In this document: positions 1-6,866 of the stretch, piece after piece
Numbering within the stretch: position 1 is the first letter of the stretch
Layout: the number at the start of each line of letters is the position of its first letter
Program-made: the position numbers and the translations under genes
The notes under the pieces: generated by a model
Told to the model about the DNA's origin: nothing
What the model saw: only the letters and a program-made list of their open reading frames with translations
Databases searched by the model: none
Assembly: GCA_003175865.1 (NCBI GenBank)
Contig: PSRF01000062.1
Span: 1 to 6,967 of the forward strand
Direction of reading: 5' to 3'
DNA from: Blastocatellia bacterium
GTDB lineage: Bacteria > Acidobacteriota > Blastocatellia > Pyrinomonadales > Pyrinomonadaceae
DNA: 6,967 nucleotides

Positions 1-26
1 CCTGCGCTCCCAGCAATAAGTTTCTT

Positions 27-2864
27 ATGCCTGAGGAAGCAATACAAGTCCGGGGAGCACGGGTTCATAACCTCAAGAATATCTCGTTCTCCATTCCCAT
101 CAACCAGATGACAGTAGTCACTGGCGTCAGTGGTTCAGGGAAATCCTCCCTCGCCTTCGACACCATTTATGCGGAAGGACAGCGGCGCTATGTCGAGTCC
201 CTTTCCGCATATGCCCGACAGTTCCTGGAGCGAATGGATAAGCCTGATGTGGATGAAGTTCAGGGTATCGCTCCGGCTATCGCCATCCGGCAGAAAAACT
301 CTACCCGCAATCCGCGGTCAACTGTCGGAACACAAACAGAGATTTACGACTATCTTCGCTTGCTCTTCGCCCGTGTTGGACAAACATTCTGCAGAGTGTG
401 TGGTCGGCAGGTTTATCGCGACTCGCCAGAATCTGCGGCCGATGAGGTTTTGCAGAAGCTCCCCGAGGGCACTCGCTTTTACGTGTTGTTTCCGGCTGTG
501 TCTGAATCAACAGAATCAACCTCAGTGCCTTCGACGCGCCGGCGTGGCAGTGGTTCATCGCGTCAACTGGTAACCGCTCATGTGATGAGCTTAATGCAAA
601 GAGGCTTCAGTCGTTTGTTAGTTGACGGACAAACCGTTGACTTGCATTCACCCGACGATTTTCCAAAACAAGATTTCAAAAACGTTTTTGTTCTCGTCGA
701 TCGACTGACCGCTCGTTCTGATGTTCGACAGCGGTTGGTTGATTCACTCGAAATCTCATTTCAGGAAGGTCACGGCTCGGCAATTATTCAGACGGCGGCG
801 GAAGAACCTCAACGACTGGGTTTCTCTGAACGTTTTGAGTGCAAATACGACGGGACGATTTATGCGACCCCTGAGCCAAGACTATTCAGCTTCAACAATC
901 CGTTTGGCGCGTGTCCGACATGTCAGGGATTTGGTAACACCATCGGATTGGATCTTGATCTCGTAATTCCGAATCCGGGATTGTCGTTGAAGGAAGGCGC
1001 AATCGATGCTTGGACCAAGCCGCAGCATGAATGGGCGATGACTGAACTAAAACAGTTCTGCCGGTCGGAAAAGATTTCGATGACCGTGCCTTTCAATCAA
1101 CTGCCGCGAGAACAACAGCAAGCAGTCATTGAAGGAAAGGGCGATTGGGGTGGTGTTCACGGCTTTTTCGAATGGATGGAGACGAAGAAGTACAAACTCC
1201 ACGTTCGTGTGTTTCTCTCAAAGTATCGCGGGTACACACTATGTCCGGACTGCGGAGGTGGTCGCTTACGACGTGAAGCGCGTGACGTAAAGGTTGGTGG
1301 TCTAACCTTGCCGGACATTTGTGCTCTTTCGATCAAGGATGCGGATCGGTTCTTTTCCGAGTTGCAATTATCGGTAGAGCAAACGGCAATCGCTGACAGA
1401 ATACTTTTTGAAGTGAAACGTCGACTCCGGTTCTTAGTTGACGTTGGTTTGGATTACCTGACGCTGGACCGGCTCGCGTCGACTCTTTCCGGTGGCGAGG
1501 CGCAACGCATTCAGCTCGCGACAAACCTGGGTTCGTCGCTCGTTGGCGCATTGTATGTACTCGATGAACCATCGATAGGTTTGCATCCACGTGATAATGA
1601 ACGTCTGATTCACCTCTTGCAGAACCTGCGCGACATTGGCAACACGGTTCTGGTCGTCGAACATGATCCAGAGATGATGCGTTCGGCCGATCACATACTC
1701 GATATTGGTCCAGCAGCTGGAGAACTTGGTGGCCGAGTAATCTACGAAGGTGATTTTCCTGGTTTGATACGAGACGAAACCTCGTTGACGGCTCGTTATC
1801 TCCGCGGCGACGCAGAAATTAAGGCACCCAAACAACGCCGCACAATCCAAAAGCGAAAGCTCTCCATTTTCGGTGCTTCTGAGCACAACTTGAAAGCCAT
1901 CGATGTTGAGATTCCACTCGATATGCTGGTTTGTGTGACCGGCGTCAGTGGTTCAGGGAAATCAACGTTGATTCACGACTGCATTTACGCAGGACTGAAA
2001 AAACTACGAGGCGAGTGGCAAGGACACGTCGGCGCGTTTCAAAGGATCGAAGGTGGACAACTAATCGATGATGTAATCCTTGTGGATCAATCGCCAATTG
2101 GTCGAACGCCGAGGTCAAATCCGGTTACATACATAAAAGTCTACGATGGGATCCGTGAAGTATTTGCGGGCACTCGAGAGGCGCAAGCAAGGGGTCTCGA
2201 TCCCTCGCACTTCTCGTTCAACCTGCCTGGCGGTCGTTGTGAGGTTTGTCAGGGTGACGGCACGGTTACAGTTGAGATGCAATTCCTGGCTGATGTCGAA
2301 CTAGTTTGCGAGGAATGCAAGGGAACGCGTTTCAAGCAACAGATACTTGATGTCAGGTATCGCGGTCGCAACGTTCATGAAGTGCTGAACATGACAGTGC
2401 GCGAGGCAATCAGTTTCTTCCGCGAAGTGCCGAAGATCACAAATCGCCTGCGAGTGCTCGACGATGTCGGACTTGGATACCTGAGACTCGGACAGTCAGC
2501 GACGACTTTGTCAGGCGGTGAGGCGCAGCGAATCAAGCTGGCGGCTCACTTGCTTAAACGCACTGGAGCAAAGACGCTCTACATCTTCGATGAACCAACC
2601 ACCGGTCTTCACTTCGATGATATTAGCAAGTTACTCGCAGCGTTTCGTGCGTTGATCGATGCCGGCGGCTCACTACTTGTGATCGAGCATAATCTCGATG
2701 TGATCAAGACAGCAGATTACGTGATCGATCTCGGAGCAGAAGGTGGTGAAGCGGGCGGTTACGTCGTCGGGACTGGGACGCCGGAAGAGATCATGAAGCT
2801 ACCTCAATCGCACACTGGACGATTTCTCAGGGAATATCTCGCCAAGTCAAACGGTCATCTCTAG
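27..2864 (+). CDS. uvrA: UvrA, excinuclease ABC subunit A (damage-recognition ATPase)
   Basis: Cytoplasmic DNA-damage sensor of nucleotide excision repair; by family knowledge a dimer that loads UvrB at lesions. At 945 aa it is full length (E. coli UvrA is 940). Two ABC ATPase halves are visible. Half I has Walker A GVSGSGKS at 33-40, signature LSGGE at 487-491 and Walker B with DE at 513-514. Half II has Walker A at 639-646, LSGGE at 828-832 and Walker B with DE at 855-856. The C-terminal zinc finger is intact (C738, C741, C761, C764). The first zinc module looks incomplete: C296 and C299 are present, but the upstream pair is C272 with Asp at 275 instead of Cys. Further CxxC pairs lie at 122/125 and 406/409. 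A Ser/Thr/Arg-rich insert at about 158-179 separates otherwise conserved segments. The ATG at 27 gives the usual N-terminus (IQVRGARVHNLKNI), but no Shine-Dalgarno is visible and the frame is open to the window edge. No uvrB or uvrC is adjacent, which is common. Identity is certain. Confidence 0.99.
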   Translation: MPEEAIQVRGARVHNLKNISFSIPINQMTVVTGVSGSGKSSLAFDTIYAEGQRRYVESLSAYARQFLERMDKPDVDEVQGIAPAIAIRQKNSTRNPRSTVGTQTEIYDYLRLLFARVGQTFCRVCGRQVYRDSPESAADEVLQKLPEGTRFYVLFPAVSESTESTSVPSTRRRGSGSSRQLVTAHVMSLMQRGFSRLLVDGQTVDLHSPDDFPKQDFKNVFVLVDRLTARSDVRQRLVDSLEISFQEGHGSAIIQTAAEEPQRLGFSERFECKYDGTIYATPEPRLFSFNNPFGACPTCQGFGNTIGLDLDLVIPNPGLSLKEGAIDAWTKPQHEWAMTELKQFCRSEKISMTVPFNQLPREQQQAVIEGKGDWGGVHGFFEWMETKKYKLHVRVFLSKYRGYTLCPDCGGGRLRREARDVKVGGLTLPDICALSIKDADRFFSELQLSVEQTAIADRILFEVKRRLRFLVDVGLDYLTLDRLASTLSGGEAQRIQLATNLGSSLVGALYVLDEPSIGLHPRDNERLIHLLQNLRDIGNTVLVVEHDPEMMRSADHILDIGPAAGELGGRVIYEGDFPGLIRDETSLTARYLRGDAEIKAPKQRRTIQKRKLSIFGASEHNLKAIDVEIPLDMLVCVTGVSGSGKSTLIHDCIYAGLKKLRGEWQGHVGAFQRIEGGQLIDDVILVDQSPIGRTPRSNPVTYIKVYDGIREVFAGTREAQARGLDPSHFSFNLPGGRCEVCQGDGTVTVEMQFLADVELVCEECKGTRFKQQILDVRYRGRNVHEVLNMTVREAISFFREVPKITNRLRVLDDVGLGYLRLGQSATTLSGGEAQRIKLAAHLLKRTGAKTLYIFDEPTTGLHFDDISKLLAAFRALIDAGGSLLVIEHNLDVIKTADYVIDLGAEGGEAGGYVVGTGTPEEIMKLPQSHTGRFLREYLAKSNGHL

Positions 2865-2907
2865 CAAATCATCAGAAATTCAAGCAGCCCTACCATCATT
2901 CACCAGA

Positions 2908-3101
2908 TCAGAACAGGTCGCGAAGGGGGCAAACGGTCGCTACCTCACTTTACGCAATATTTCAACGAGTGCGCCCCCGCTGAGACATACTACCAGAGCG
3001 CTAAGTCTCCACACGCAGGTTGAATAATTACCGGGCGCACTCGTTGAATGTTTGGTGAGATGAGAGTAACGAACGTTTGCCCCCTTCCCAACCTGTTCTG
3101 A
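2908..3101. repeat. Long imperfect inverted repeat (69-nt arms, 56-nt loop)
   Basis: This element dominates the 349-base spacer between uvrA and the transporter (2865-3213), where I see no credible gene. The arms are 2908-2976 and 3033-3101, equal in length. The outer 36 nt match at 32 positions, beginning with an identical 11-mer TCAGAACAGGT on the left arm. The inner 16 nt (2961-2976 against 3033-3048) are exactly complementary. About 17 nt in the middle of each arm are diverged. A small nested stem (GAGAC at 2982-2986, GTCTC at 3005-3009) lies in the loop. No transposase gene and no clear target-site duplication are visible. It could be a MITE-like or REP-type dispersed element, or a structured 3' end for uvrA; the sequence alone does not decide. 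There is no poly-T tract that would make it a classical terminator. Confidence 0.85.
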
Positions 3102-3160
3102 CCTAATAAGATGAGAGTAGCAACCGCTTGGCCCCATCCCAACCTGTTCTGAACTAGTAA
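3059..3160. repeat. Two-copy 51-bp tandem direct repeat
   Basis: Units 3059-3109 and 3110-3160 align without gaps at 43 of 51 positions; both start GATGAGAGTA and share CCCAACCTGTTCTGA. The first unit is also the outer part of the right arm of the inverted repeat at 2908-3101, so the spacer holds three copies of one roughly 45-bp unit: one inverted, two direct. The array ends 53 bases before the transporter start. It is probably a dispersed intergenic repeat family that has duplicated locally. A regulatory role for the downstream gene is possible but not shown. Confidence 0.85.
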
Positions 3161-3202
3161 CTGCTGTATTATCCGAGTGAACTGACGCAATCAGCCCATC
3201 TT

Positions 3203-3206
3203 GAGG
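3203..3206 (+). promoter_or_regulatory. Ribosome binding site of the OPT transporter gene
   Basis: GAGG seven bases upstream of the ATG at 3214. It is the clearest Shine-Dalgarno on the + strand of this window and fixes the transporter start, which also agrees with a short hydrophilic N-terminal tail before the first membrane segment. Confidence 0.7.
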
Positions 3207-3213
3207 CGAACTA

Positions 3214-4947
3214 ATGATCGAAACTAAAACGGAAACAATCCCAGAGGTTGCTGTGCAAACTGGGCCGGAACTTACTAGCCGCTCAATCGTTGTTGGTCTT
3301 TTTGTCGCTGCGATCATCGGCAGTGCATATCCGTATTGCGTTTTAAAACTCGGATTCGGGCCCAACCTTTCAGTCGTTTCGGCGTTCCTTGGTTTCATTG
3401 TCCTCGCACTTATCCTCCGTGCCACCGGAACAAACGCACGAGAAAACAACATTGTGCAAACGATGGGAACAAGCGCGGGCCAAACCGCATTTATGTGTGT
3501 CTTGCTAGCCGCATTTGATCTACTTAATCAAAAGAATCTCCTGGTTCCTGCGATTCATCTCGGCACGTGGCAAATATTTTTCTGGCTCTGTAGTGCGAGT
3601 CTGCTCGGAATTCTGCTTGCCGTTCCAATGCGTCGACATTACATCGATGAAGAGAACCTGACTTATGCGGATGGCCTAGCTGCGGGCGAAACAATTCGTG
3701 TTCTTCATGAAGGCAAAGCAAGTGGTGCATCGGCTGGTCCAGTTAAGGCCCTTGGCCTTGGCAGTCTTGCTTCAGGCGCGCTGATGATCGCAACGAGCTT
3801 TTTGAAACTGTTTCCTGACACCTGGTTGTTACCTGGAATGGCACCAATGAACATTGGATTCAATTGGAGTTTGTTGTCGTTTGGTTCAGGCTTGCTGGTC
3901 GGTTTTCGTATCTGTCTCGCTATGGGAATCGGCATGTTCATCAGCTGGTTTATCTTGCCTTCGTACTTATTCTCGCATGGGATGATCTCTGAACAGACGT
4001 ATCCGATAACTCTACGGTGGGTGATGTGGCCGGCGACAGGTTTGATGGTCGCAGGTGGACTGACTTCGTTGTTTCTAAAATGGAATCTCATTGTGAAAAC
4101 ATTTCGCGGTTTGAAAGGCAGCAAACTATCCGAGCGTAGTTTCCCGATGCAGTGGGTTGTGATCGGTTCGATTGTAATGACGATTGTGGTTTGTCTTGTT
4201 CAGTACTTCAGCATGGGTATACCGGTGTGGCTTTCGTTCATCGCCGTGCTGCTTTCACTTCCGCTGATGTTGGTTGGCTTACGCGTCTTGGGAGAAACCA
4301 ACTGGGGACCCATCAGTGCTATGTCAAACATGATGCAGGCAGTCTTCGCTTTTATTTCTCCCGGAAACGTTCCGGTGAACATGTCATCGAGTGGATTGAC
4401 TGGGACAATCGCCGTCACGTCGGAAGCGCTGATGCAGGACTTCAAAGCTGGTCAGTTGCTTCGTTCAAATCCTCGAAACCTGACAATCGCGCAACTCATC
4501 GCGGCACCCGTTGGTTCGCTGGCGACCGCGATCGTCTACCCAGTTTTGCGCAACAAGTTTGGTATTGGTCCCCAGGGATTGTCGTCGCCAATCAGTGTGA
4601 AGTGGGCTGGCTTCGCGGAGTTGTTGACTAAAGGTTTCAATGCGCTGCCGCCTGGATGCCTTGTTGGACTGGTGATTGGAATCGTTGCAGGAATTACATT
4701 GACATTGTTAGCAGAGAAGTGGGGCGAGCTCATTCCATCGGCTGCGGCAATGGGTATCGGAATGCTGTTGCCAGCGGCGGTGTTGATGACATTTATTCTG
4801 GGTGGCGTCGCGCAACTGATCTGGGCCAAGACCAGTTCCAGAACTGAGTCTGACTTTCGCATTCCGCTGGCGTCGGGATTAATTGCGGGTGAGGCGATCC
4901 TGGCGGTGGTTCAAGCGATACTTGCGGCGGCAGGCGTCAATTTCTAG
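3214..4947 (+). CDS. OPT/YSL-family (oligopeptide) transporter
   Basis: Integral inner-membrane transporter of the OPT family, whose members carry small peptides or metal-chelate complexes, generally coupled to protons. The substrate of this one cannot be read from sequence. At 577 aa it is within the usual bacterial range. After a hydrophilic tail (1-22) it is almost entirely hydrophobic, with roughly 14-16 membrane segments, for example about 24-42, 48-70, 87-105, 119-138, 218-250, 265-288, 312-333, 337-358, 480-500, 508-540 and 552-575. Family-typical stretches are ENNIVQTMGTSAGQ (77-90), GETNWGPIS (360-368), LMQDFKAGQLLRSNPRNL (406-423) and the late PSAAAMGIGMLLP (508-520). The gene stands alone: a repeat-filled spacer separates it from uvrA, and the next gene converges on it across a 111-base gap containing a strong hairpin. 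No frameshift or truncation is seen. Family assignment is firm; peptide versus metal-chelate substrate is open. Confidence 0.95.
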   Translation: MIETKTETIPEVAVQTGPELTSRSIVVGLFVAAIIGSAYPYCVLKLGFGPNLSVVSAFLGFIVLALILRATGTNARENNIVQTMGTSAGQTAFMCVLLAAFDLLNQKNLLVPAIHLGTWQIFFWLCSASLLGILLAVPMRRHYIDEENLTYADGLAAGETIRVLHEGKASGASAGPVKALGLGSLASGALMIATSFLKLFPDTWLLPGMAPMNIGFNWSLLSFGSGLLVGFRICLAMGIGMFISWFILPSYLFSHGMISEQTYPITLRWVMWPATGLMVAGGLTSLFLKWNLIVKTFRGLKGSKLSERSFPMQWVVIGSIVMTIVVCLVQYFSMGIPVWLSFIAVLLSLPLMLVGLRVLGETNWGPISAMSNMMQAVFAFISPGNVPVNMSSSGLTGTIAVTSEALMQDFKAGQLLRSNPRNLTIAQLIAAPVGSLATAIVYPVLRNKFGIGPQGLSSPISVKWAGFAELLTKGFNALPPGCLVGLVIGIVAGITLTLLAEKWGELIPSAAAMGIGMLLPAAVLMTFILGGVAQLIWAKTSSRTESDFRIPLASGLIAGEAILAVVQAILAAAGVNF

Positions 4948-4955
4948 TCTTAACT

Positions 4956-5052
4956 CTCTGCGACTCTCTGCGTCCTCTGCGCCTCAGCGGTTTGGTTTTT
5001 TGTGCTTGGCTTTTTCACCGCCGAGGCGCAGAGGACGAAGAGATTCGCAGAG
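4956..5052. repeat. REP-like inverted repeat / possible bidirectional terminator
   Basis: Arms 4956-4991 and 5017-5052 pair at 33 of 36 positions around a T-rich 25-nt loop. The left arm contains CTCTGCG three times (4956, 4966, 4975), spaced 10 and 9 nt apart, so it is built from a short repeated word. The hairpin begins 8 bases after the transporter stop and ends 6 bases before the stop of the convergent YdcF-like gene, so it would terminate both transcripts. Neither side has a following T-run, so it is not a textbook intrinsic terminator. CTCTGCG-type palindromes occur as dispersed intergenic repeats in various bacteria, and that is the preferred reading. Confidence 0.85.
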
Positions 5053-5058
5053 GAGGCC

Positions 5059-5733
5059 TTAGGCGCGAATAAGGTGTCTATTGAAACCAGCCGCCACTAA
5101 GTCCTCAAAAGCTCTCAACACTTCATCAGGAATATCCTGTTCAATTTGATAACCAAGCTTCGGATACTCCCGAATACGTTGCAGATCACCAACCATGATG
5201 CTGATGACATCATCTGAGGTCAGATCGCGATTCGAGTAAGCAGCCAGATACTCACTGAAAGAAACTTGTGGCGAGGTAACTATGATCCGTTTCTCGGGCC
5301 AAACCTTTTTGAAGGTTGCGTAACTGCGTCGTTCCATATATGGCTTTTGGACCACGATAAAGCTTTGTGGGTCGAGTGCTTTGCTTGCCAGCAGTTTGCG
5401 CGTGAACTTTACGTTTTCTCCAGTGTTCGTCGAAGCTCGTTCGATCAGAATGTGGTTCTCGGGAACACCCATCTGAATTGCGATCCTCGCGAATCGTTCG
5501 GCCTCCGGTTCTGTCCACAGCTGTTTGGTGATTGCACCTAGACCACCTGAGAAGATCAGCAATGGCGCCCAACCGTCAAGGAAGAGTTCAGCGCCTCGCT
5601 TTGCCACAGCCTCGTCGTGGCTACAAAGGACCAGGATGGTATCTGACTTTGATAACTCGTGATTGAGCCGATGATAGTTCCAGATTATTTCGGCAAGCCT
5701 TTGCACTGCCTGAATGGTGTCAAAGTTGATCAT
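5059..5733 (-). CDS. YdcF/ElyC/SanA-type DUF218 family protein
   Basis: A 224-aa protein of the DUF218 family. The biochemical role is poorly defined; E. coli YdcF is reported to bind S-adenosylmethionine, while SanA and ElyC affect the cell envelope. Family features in order are the strand DTILVLCSHD (31-40), FSGGLG (61-66), TEPEAERFARIAIQMGVP (74-91) and the conserved block ILIERASTNTGENV (95-108), followed by VVQKPYMERRSYATF (127-141). The C-terminal part (about 182-218) resembles the distal segment of E. coli YdcF, so it is closer to YdcF than to the membrane-anchored SanA. There is no signal peptide or membrane segment, which suggests a cytoplasmic protein. The ATG at 5733 was chosen; a TTG at 5751 would add six residues. 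Neither has a good Shine-Dalgarno. It lies 29 nt downstream of the DinB-like gene and may be co-transcribed with it. Family assignment is firm, function unknown. Confidence 0.9.
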   Translation of the reverse strand: MINFDTIQAVQRLAEIIWNYHRLNHELSKSDTILVLCSHDEAVAKRGAELFLDGWAPLLIFSGGLGAITKQLWTEPEAERFARIAIQMGVPENHILIERASTNTGENVKFTRKLLASKALDPQSFIVVQKPYMERRSYATFKKVWPEKRIIVTSPQVSFSEYLAAYSNRDLTSDDVISIMVGDLQRIREYPKLGYQIEQDIPDEVLRAFEDLVAAGFNRHLIRA

Positions 5734-5762
5734 GGTCGTAGCGAAAATCAAAATCTGGATAA

Positions 5763-6275
5763 TCAGAGTAACTTGCTTTCACCAGGCGAACCTGCGTCAC
5801 GAGATCGCACTGCGGCAAGCGCTTGTCGGATGCCGCCGAGGTGATACGCTGTGTGGGCCAGAATCGATATTGCACCTGCAATGTCGTATTCACCGGACCA
5901 GTCATCCAGCTCATTAATCATGTCCATGACGCGCTGGTGACTTTGTTCAAGTCGTCTCTTTGAGTTCTCCCATTCATCAGAATTAACCGTCGTCACGGTG
6001 TTCCAGATCTCGCGCCAGTCGACTTTAGGGATCTGTTTAGTTGCAATCACGTCATGAAGCACATCGAGATAAAAGCGCACGTGTTCAACTTGCGCAGCGA
6101 TTGTTGCTGTGCCTGGCGAAATTGCCTGCGAAGCCTCTTCGGCTGAGACACTGGCCAGCGTCTGAACCAAAGAAGTGTTTCTGTCGAGATAGATGCCGTG
6201 TGTCGTGTTGAAGGTTTCGTCTAATGCTTCCAGGAGCGGTTCCGTGATTCGTTTGAGTTCAATTTGATGCGTCAT
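5763..6275 (-). CDS. DinB-like (DinB/YfiT superfamily) putative metal-dependent protein
   Basis: A 170-aa, mostly helical protein. The closing motif HTAYHLGGIRQAL (141-153) is the hallmark last helix of DinB/YfiT four-helix bundles. With H65 in helix two (VEHVRFYLDVL) it supplies the usual three-histidine metal site (H65, H141, H145). By family knowledge such proteins are cytoplasmic, and some are thiol-dependent S-transferases or hydrolases; no specific reaction can be assigned here. The ATG at 6275 places the first helix at the normal position and length. The frame is open back to a possible start at 6404, but those 43 extra residues are translated spacer with Gly, Pro and Arg and no resemblance to the family. 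No clear Shine-Dalgarno precedes 6275. It sits 109 nt after the TfoX-like gene and 29 nt before the YdcF-like gene, a possible operon. Confidence 0.85.
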   Translation of the reverse strand: MTHQIELKRITEPLLEALDETFNTTHGIYLDRNTSLVQTLASVSAEEASQAISPGTATIAAQVEHVRFYLDVLHDVIATKQIPKVDWREIWNTVTTVNSDEWENSKRRLEQSHQRVMDMINELDDWSGEYDIAGAISILAHTAYHLGGIRQALAAVRSRDAGSPGESKLL

Positions 6276-6306
6276 AACTTGTTGGGAGTCGGGTGTGGGC
6301 GGACAA

Positions 6307-6329
6307 GGACCAGTGGCCAGGACTGGTTC
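6307..6329. other. Small hairpin in the spacer between the TfoX-like and DinB-like genes
   Basis: An 8-bp stem (6307-6314 with 6322-6329, one G-T pair) around a 7-nt loop, in the 109-nt spacer 6276-6384. The same spacer holds, read on the - strand, a G-rich stretch AGGGGACAGGTGTCGGGG immediately after the TfoX-like stop. No poly-T follows the hairpin, so termination is doubtful. It may be a remnant of an intergenic repeat. Confidence 0.4.
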
Positions 6330-6384
6330 ATCCAACACTGAACGTCGCACGTAGAACCGACCCTTGATCCCCGACACCTGTCCC

Positions 6385-6753
6385 CTATTTCCTGCCAGGT
6401 GCAACTCGACCTATTCGTCGGTCGTTGCTCAGCATTAATTCGCAGGCCCTAAGCGCATACTCCTCAAAGTTAGATAGCCGCGACGCTAAGATTACCCATG
6501 CTTTATTTCCGTTGCGCCACAGGTAATGCTTGGGTAGACCGTCAAACTCGCTGCCCAAGCTATCGACGAACTCACTCGTGGTGAATAACCACAGACCATT
6601 TGATCCACGCTGCTTTGCGCTATCACGCAAACCACATAGCAAGCGCTCACCAAGATAGACATAAGTAAGGCCAAATGCGCGTTTGATTGTTGGACGCAAG
6701 GGCGACAATTCATCTAGGATGAATGGGAACGGAGTGAGGTTCTTTTTTTTCAA
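6385..6753 (-). CDS. TfoX N-terminal-domain-like protein (function unknown)
   Basis: A 122-aa protein resembling stand-alone TfoX/Sxy N-terminal-domain proteins. It has an opening LTPFPFILDELSPLRPTIKRAFG (6-28), then YVYLGERLLCGLRD (31-44), GLWLFTTSEFVDSL (53-66) and an ending FEEYALRACELMLSNDRRIG (96-115) in which basic residues close the chain. In enterobacteria TfoX/Sxy regulates competence, but small single-domain relatives have no established role, so no function is claimed. The TTG at 6753 is preferred because it has GAGG at a 5-nt spacing and starts just where the family similarity begins. The frame is open further to an ATG at 6822 (GAAGG only 1 nt away) and a TTG at 6840, but that extra segment looks like spacer. 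An ATG at 6757 would also fit if the eight-A run beside it were seven. It is first in a possible three-gene - strand cluster. Confidence 0.6.
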   Translation of the reverse strand: MKKKNLTPFPFILDELSPLRPTIKRAFGLTYVYLGERLLCGLRDSAKQRGSNGLWLFTTSEFVDSLGSEFDGLPKHYLWRNGNKAWVILASRLSNFEEYALRACELMLSNDRRIGRVAPGRK

Positions 6754-6758
6754 GCATT

Positions 6759-6762
6759 CCTC
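6759..6762 (-). promoter_or_regulatory. Candidate ribosome binding site for the TfoX-like gene
   Basis: On the - strand GAGG lies 5 nt before the TTG at 6753, followed by an eight-A run that gives the codons AAA AAA AAG. It is the only well-spaced Shine-Dalgarno among the candidate starts of this gene and is the main reason for choosing 6753. Confidence 0.45.
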
Positions 6763-6866
6763 AGGTTCAATTGCCCTTTTCCAATTGCCGATTACCGATT
6801 GTGTCTTTCTGTCGGTCAGCATGCCTTCGAATATCTGCAAACCAAGAGCAGCGAAAAAGAATTAAG

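Noticed and set aside
1434..1886. 150-codon - strand open frame inside uvrA (also 301-558 and 1333-1590)
   Set aside because: Antisense to highly conserved UvrA coding sequence; no family resemblance.
2908..3160. CRISPR-like array
   Set aside because: Only two direct units, adjacent with no unique spacers, plus one inverted copy; no cas genes.
3144..3172. Possible promoter before the transporter (TATTAT at 3167-3172)
   Set aside because: No convincing -35 element at the right distance and the host sigma consensus is unknown.
2940..3452. 170-codon open frame on the - strand over the uvrA-transporter spacer and the transporter 5' end
   Set aside because: It is made of the translated repeat units and the antisense of the transporter start, with no recognisable domain.
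3705..4124. 139-codon - strand open frame, and 4152-4631 on the + strand, inside the transporter
   Set aside because: Shadows of the OPT gene in other frames; composition unlike a real protein.
6492..6713. 73-codon - strand open frame overlapping the TfoX-like gene
   Set aside because: Alternative frame of the TfoX-like gene with no supporting motif or ribosome binding site.
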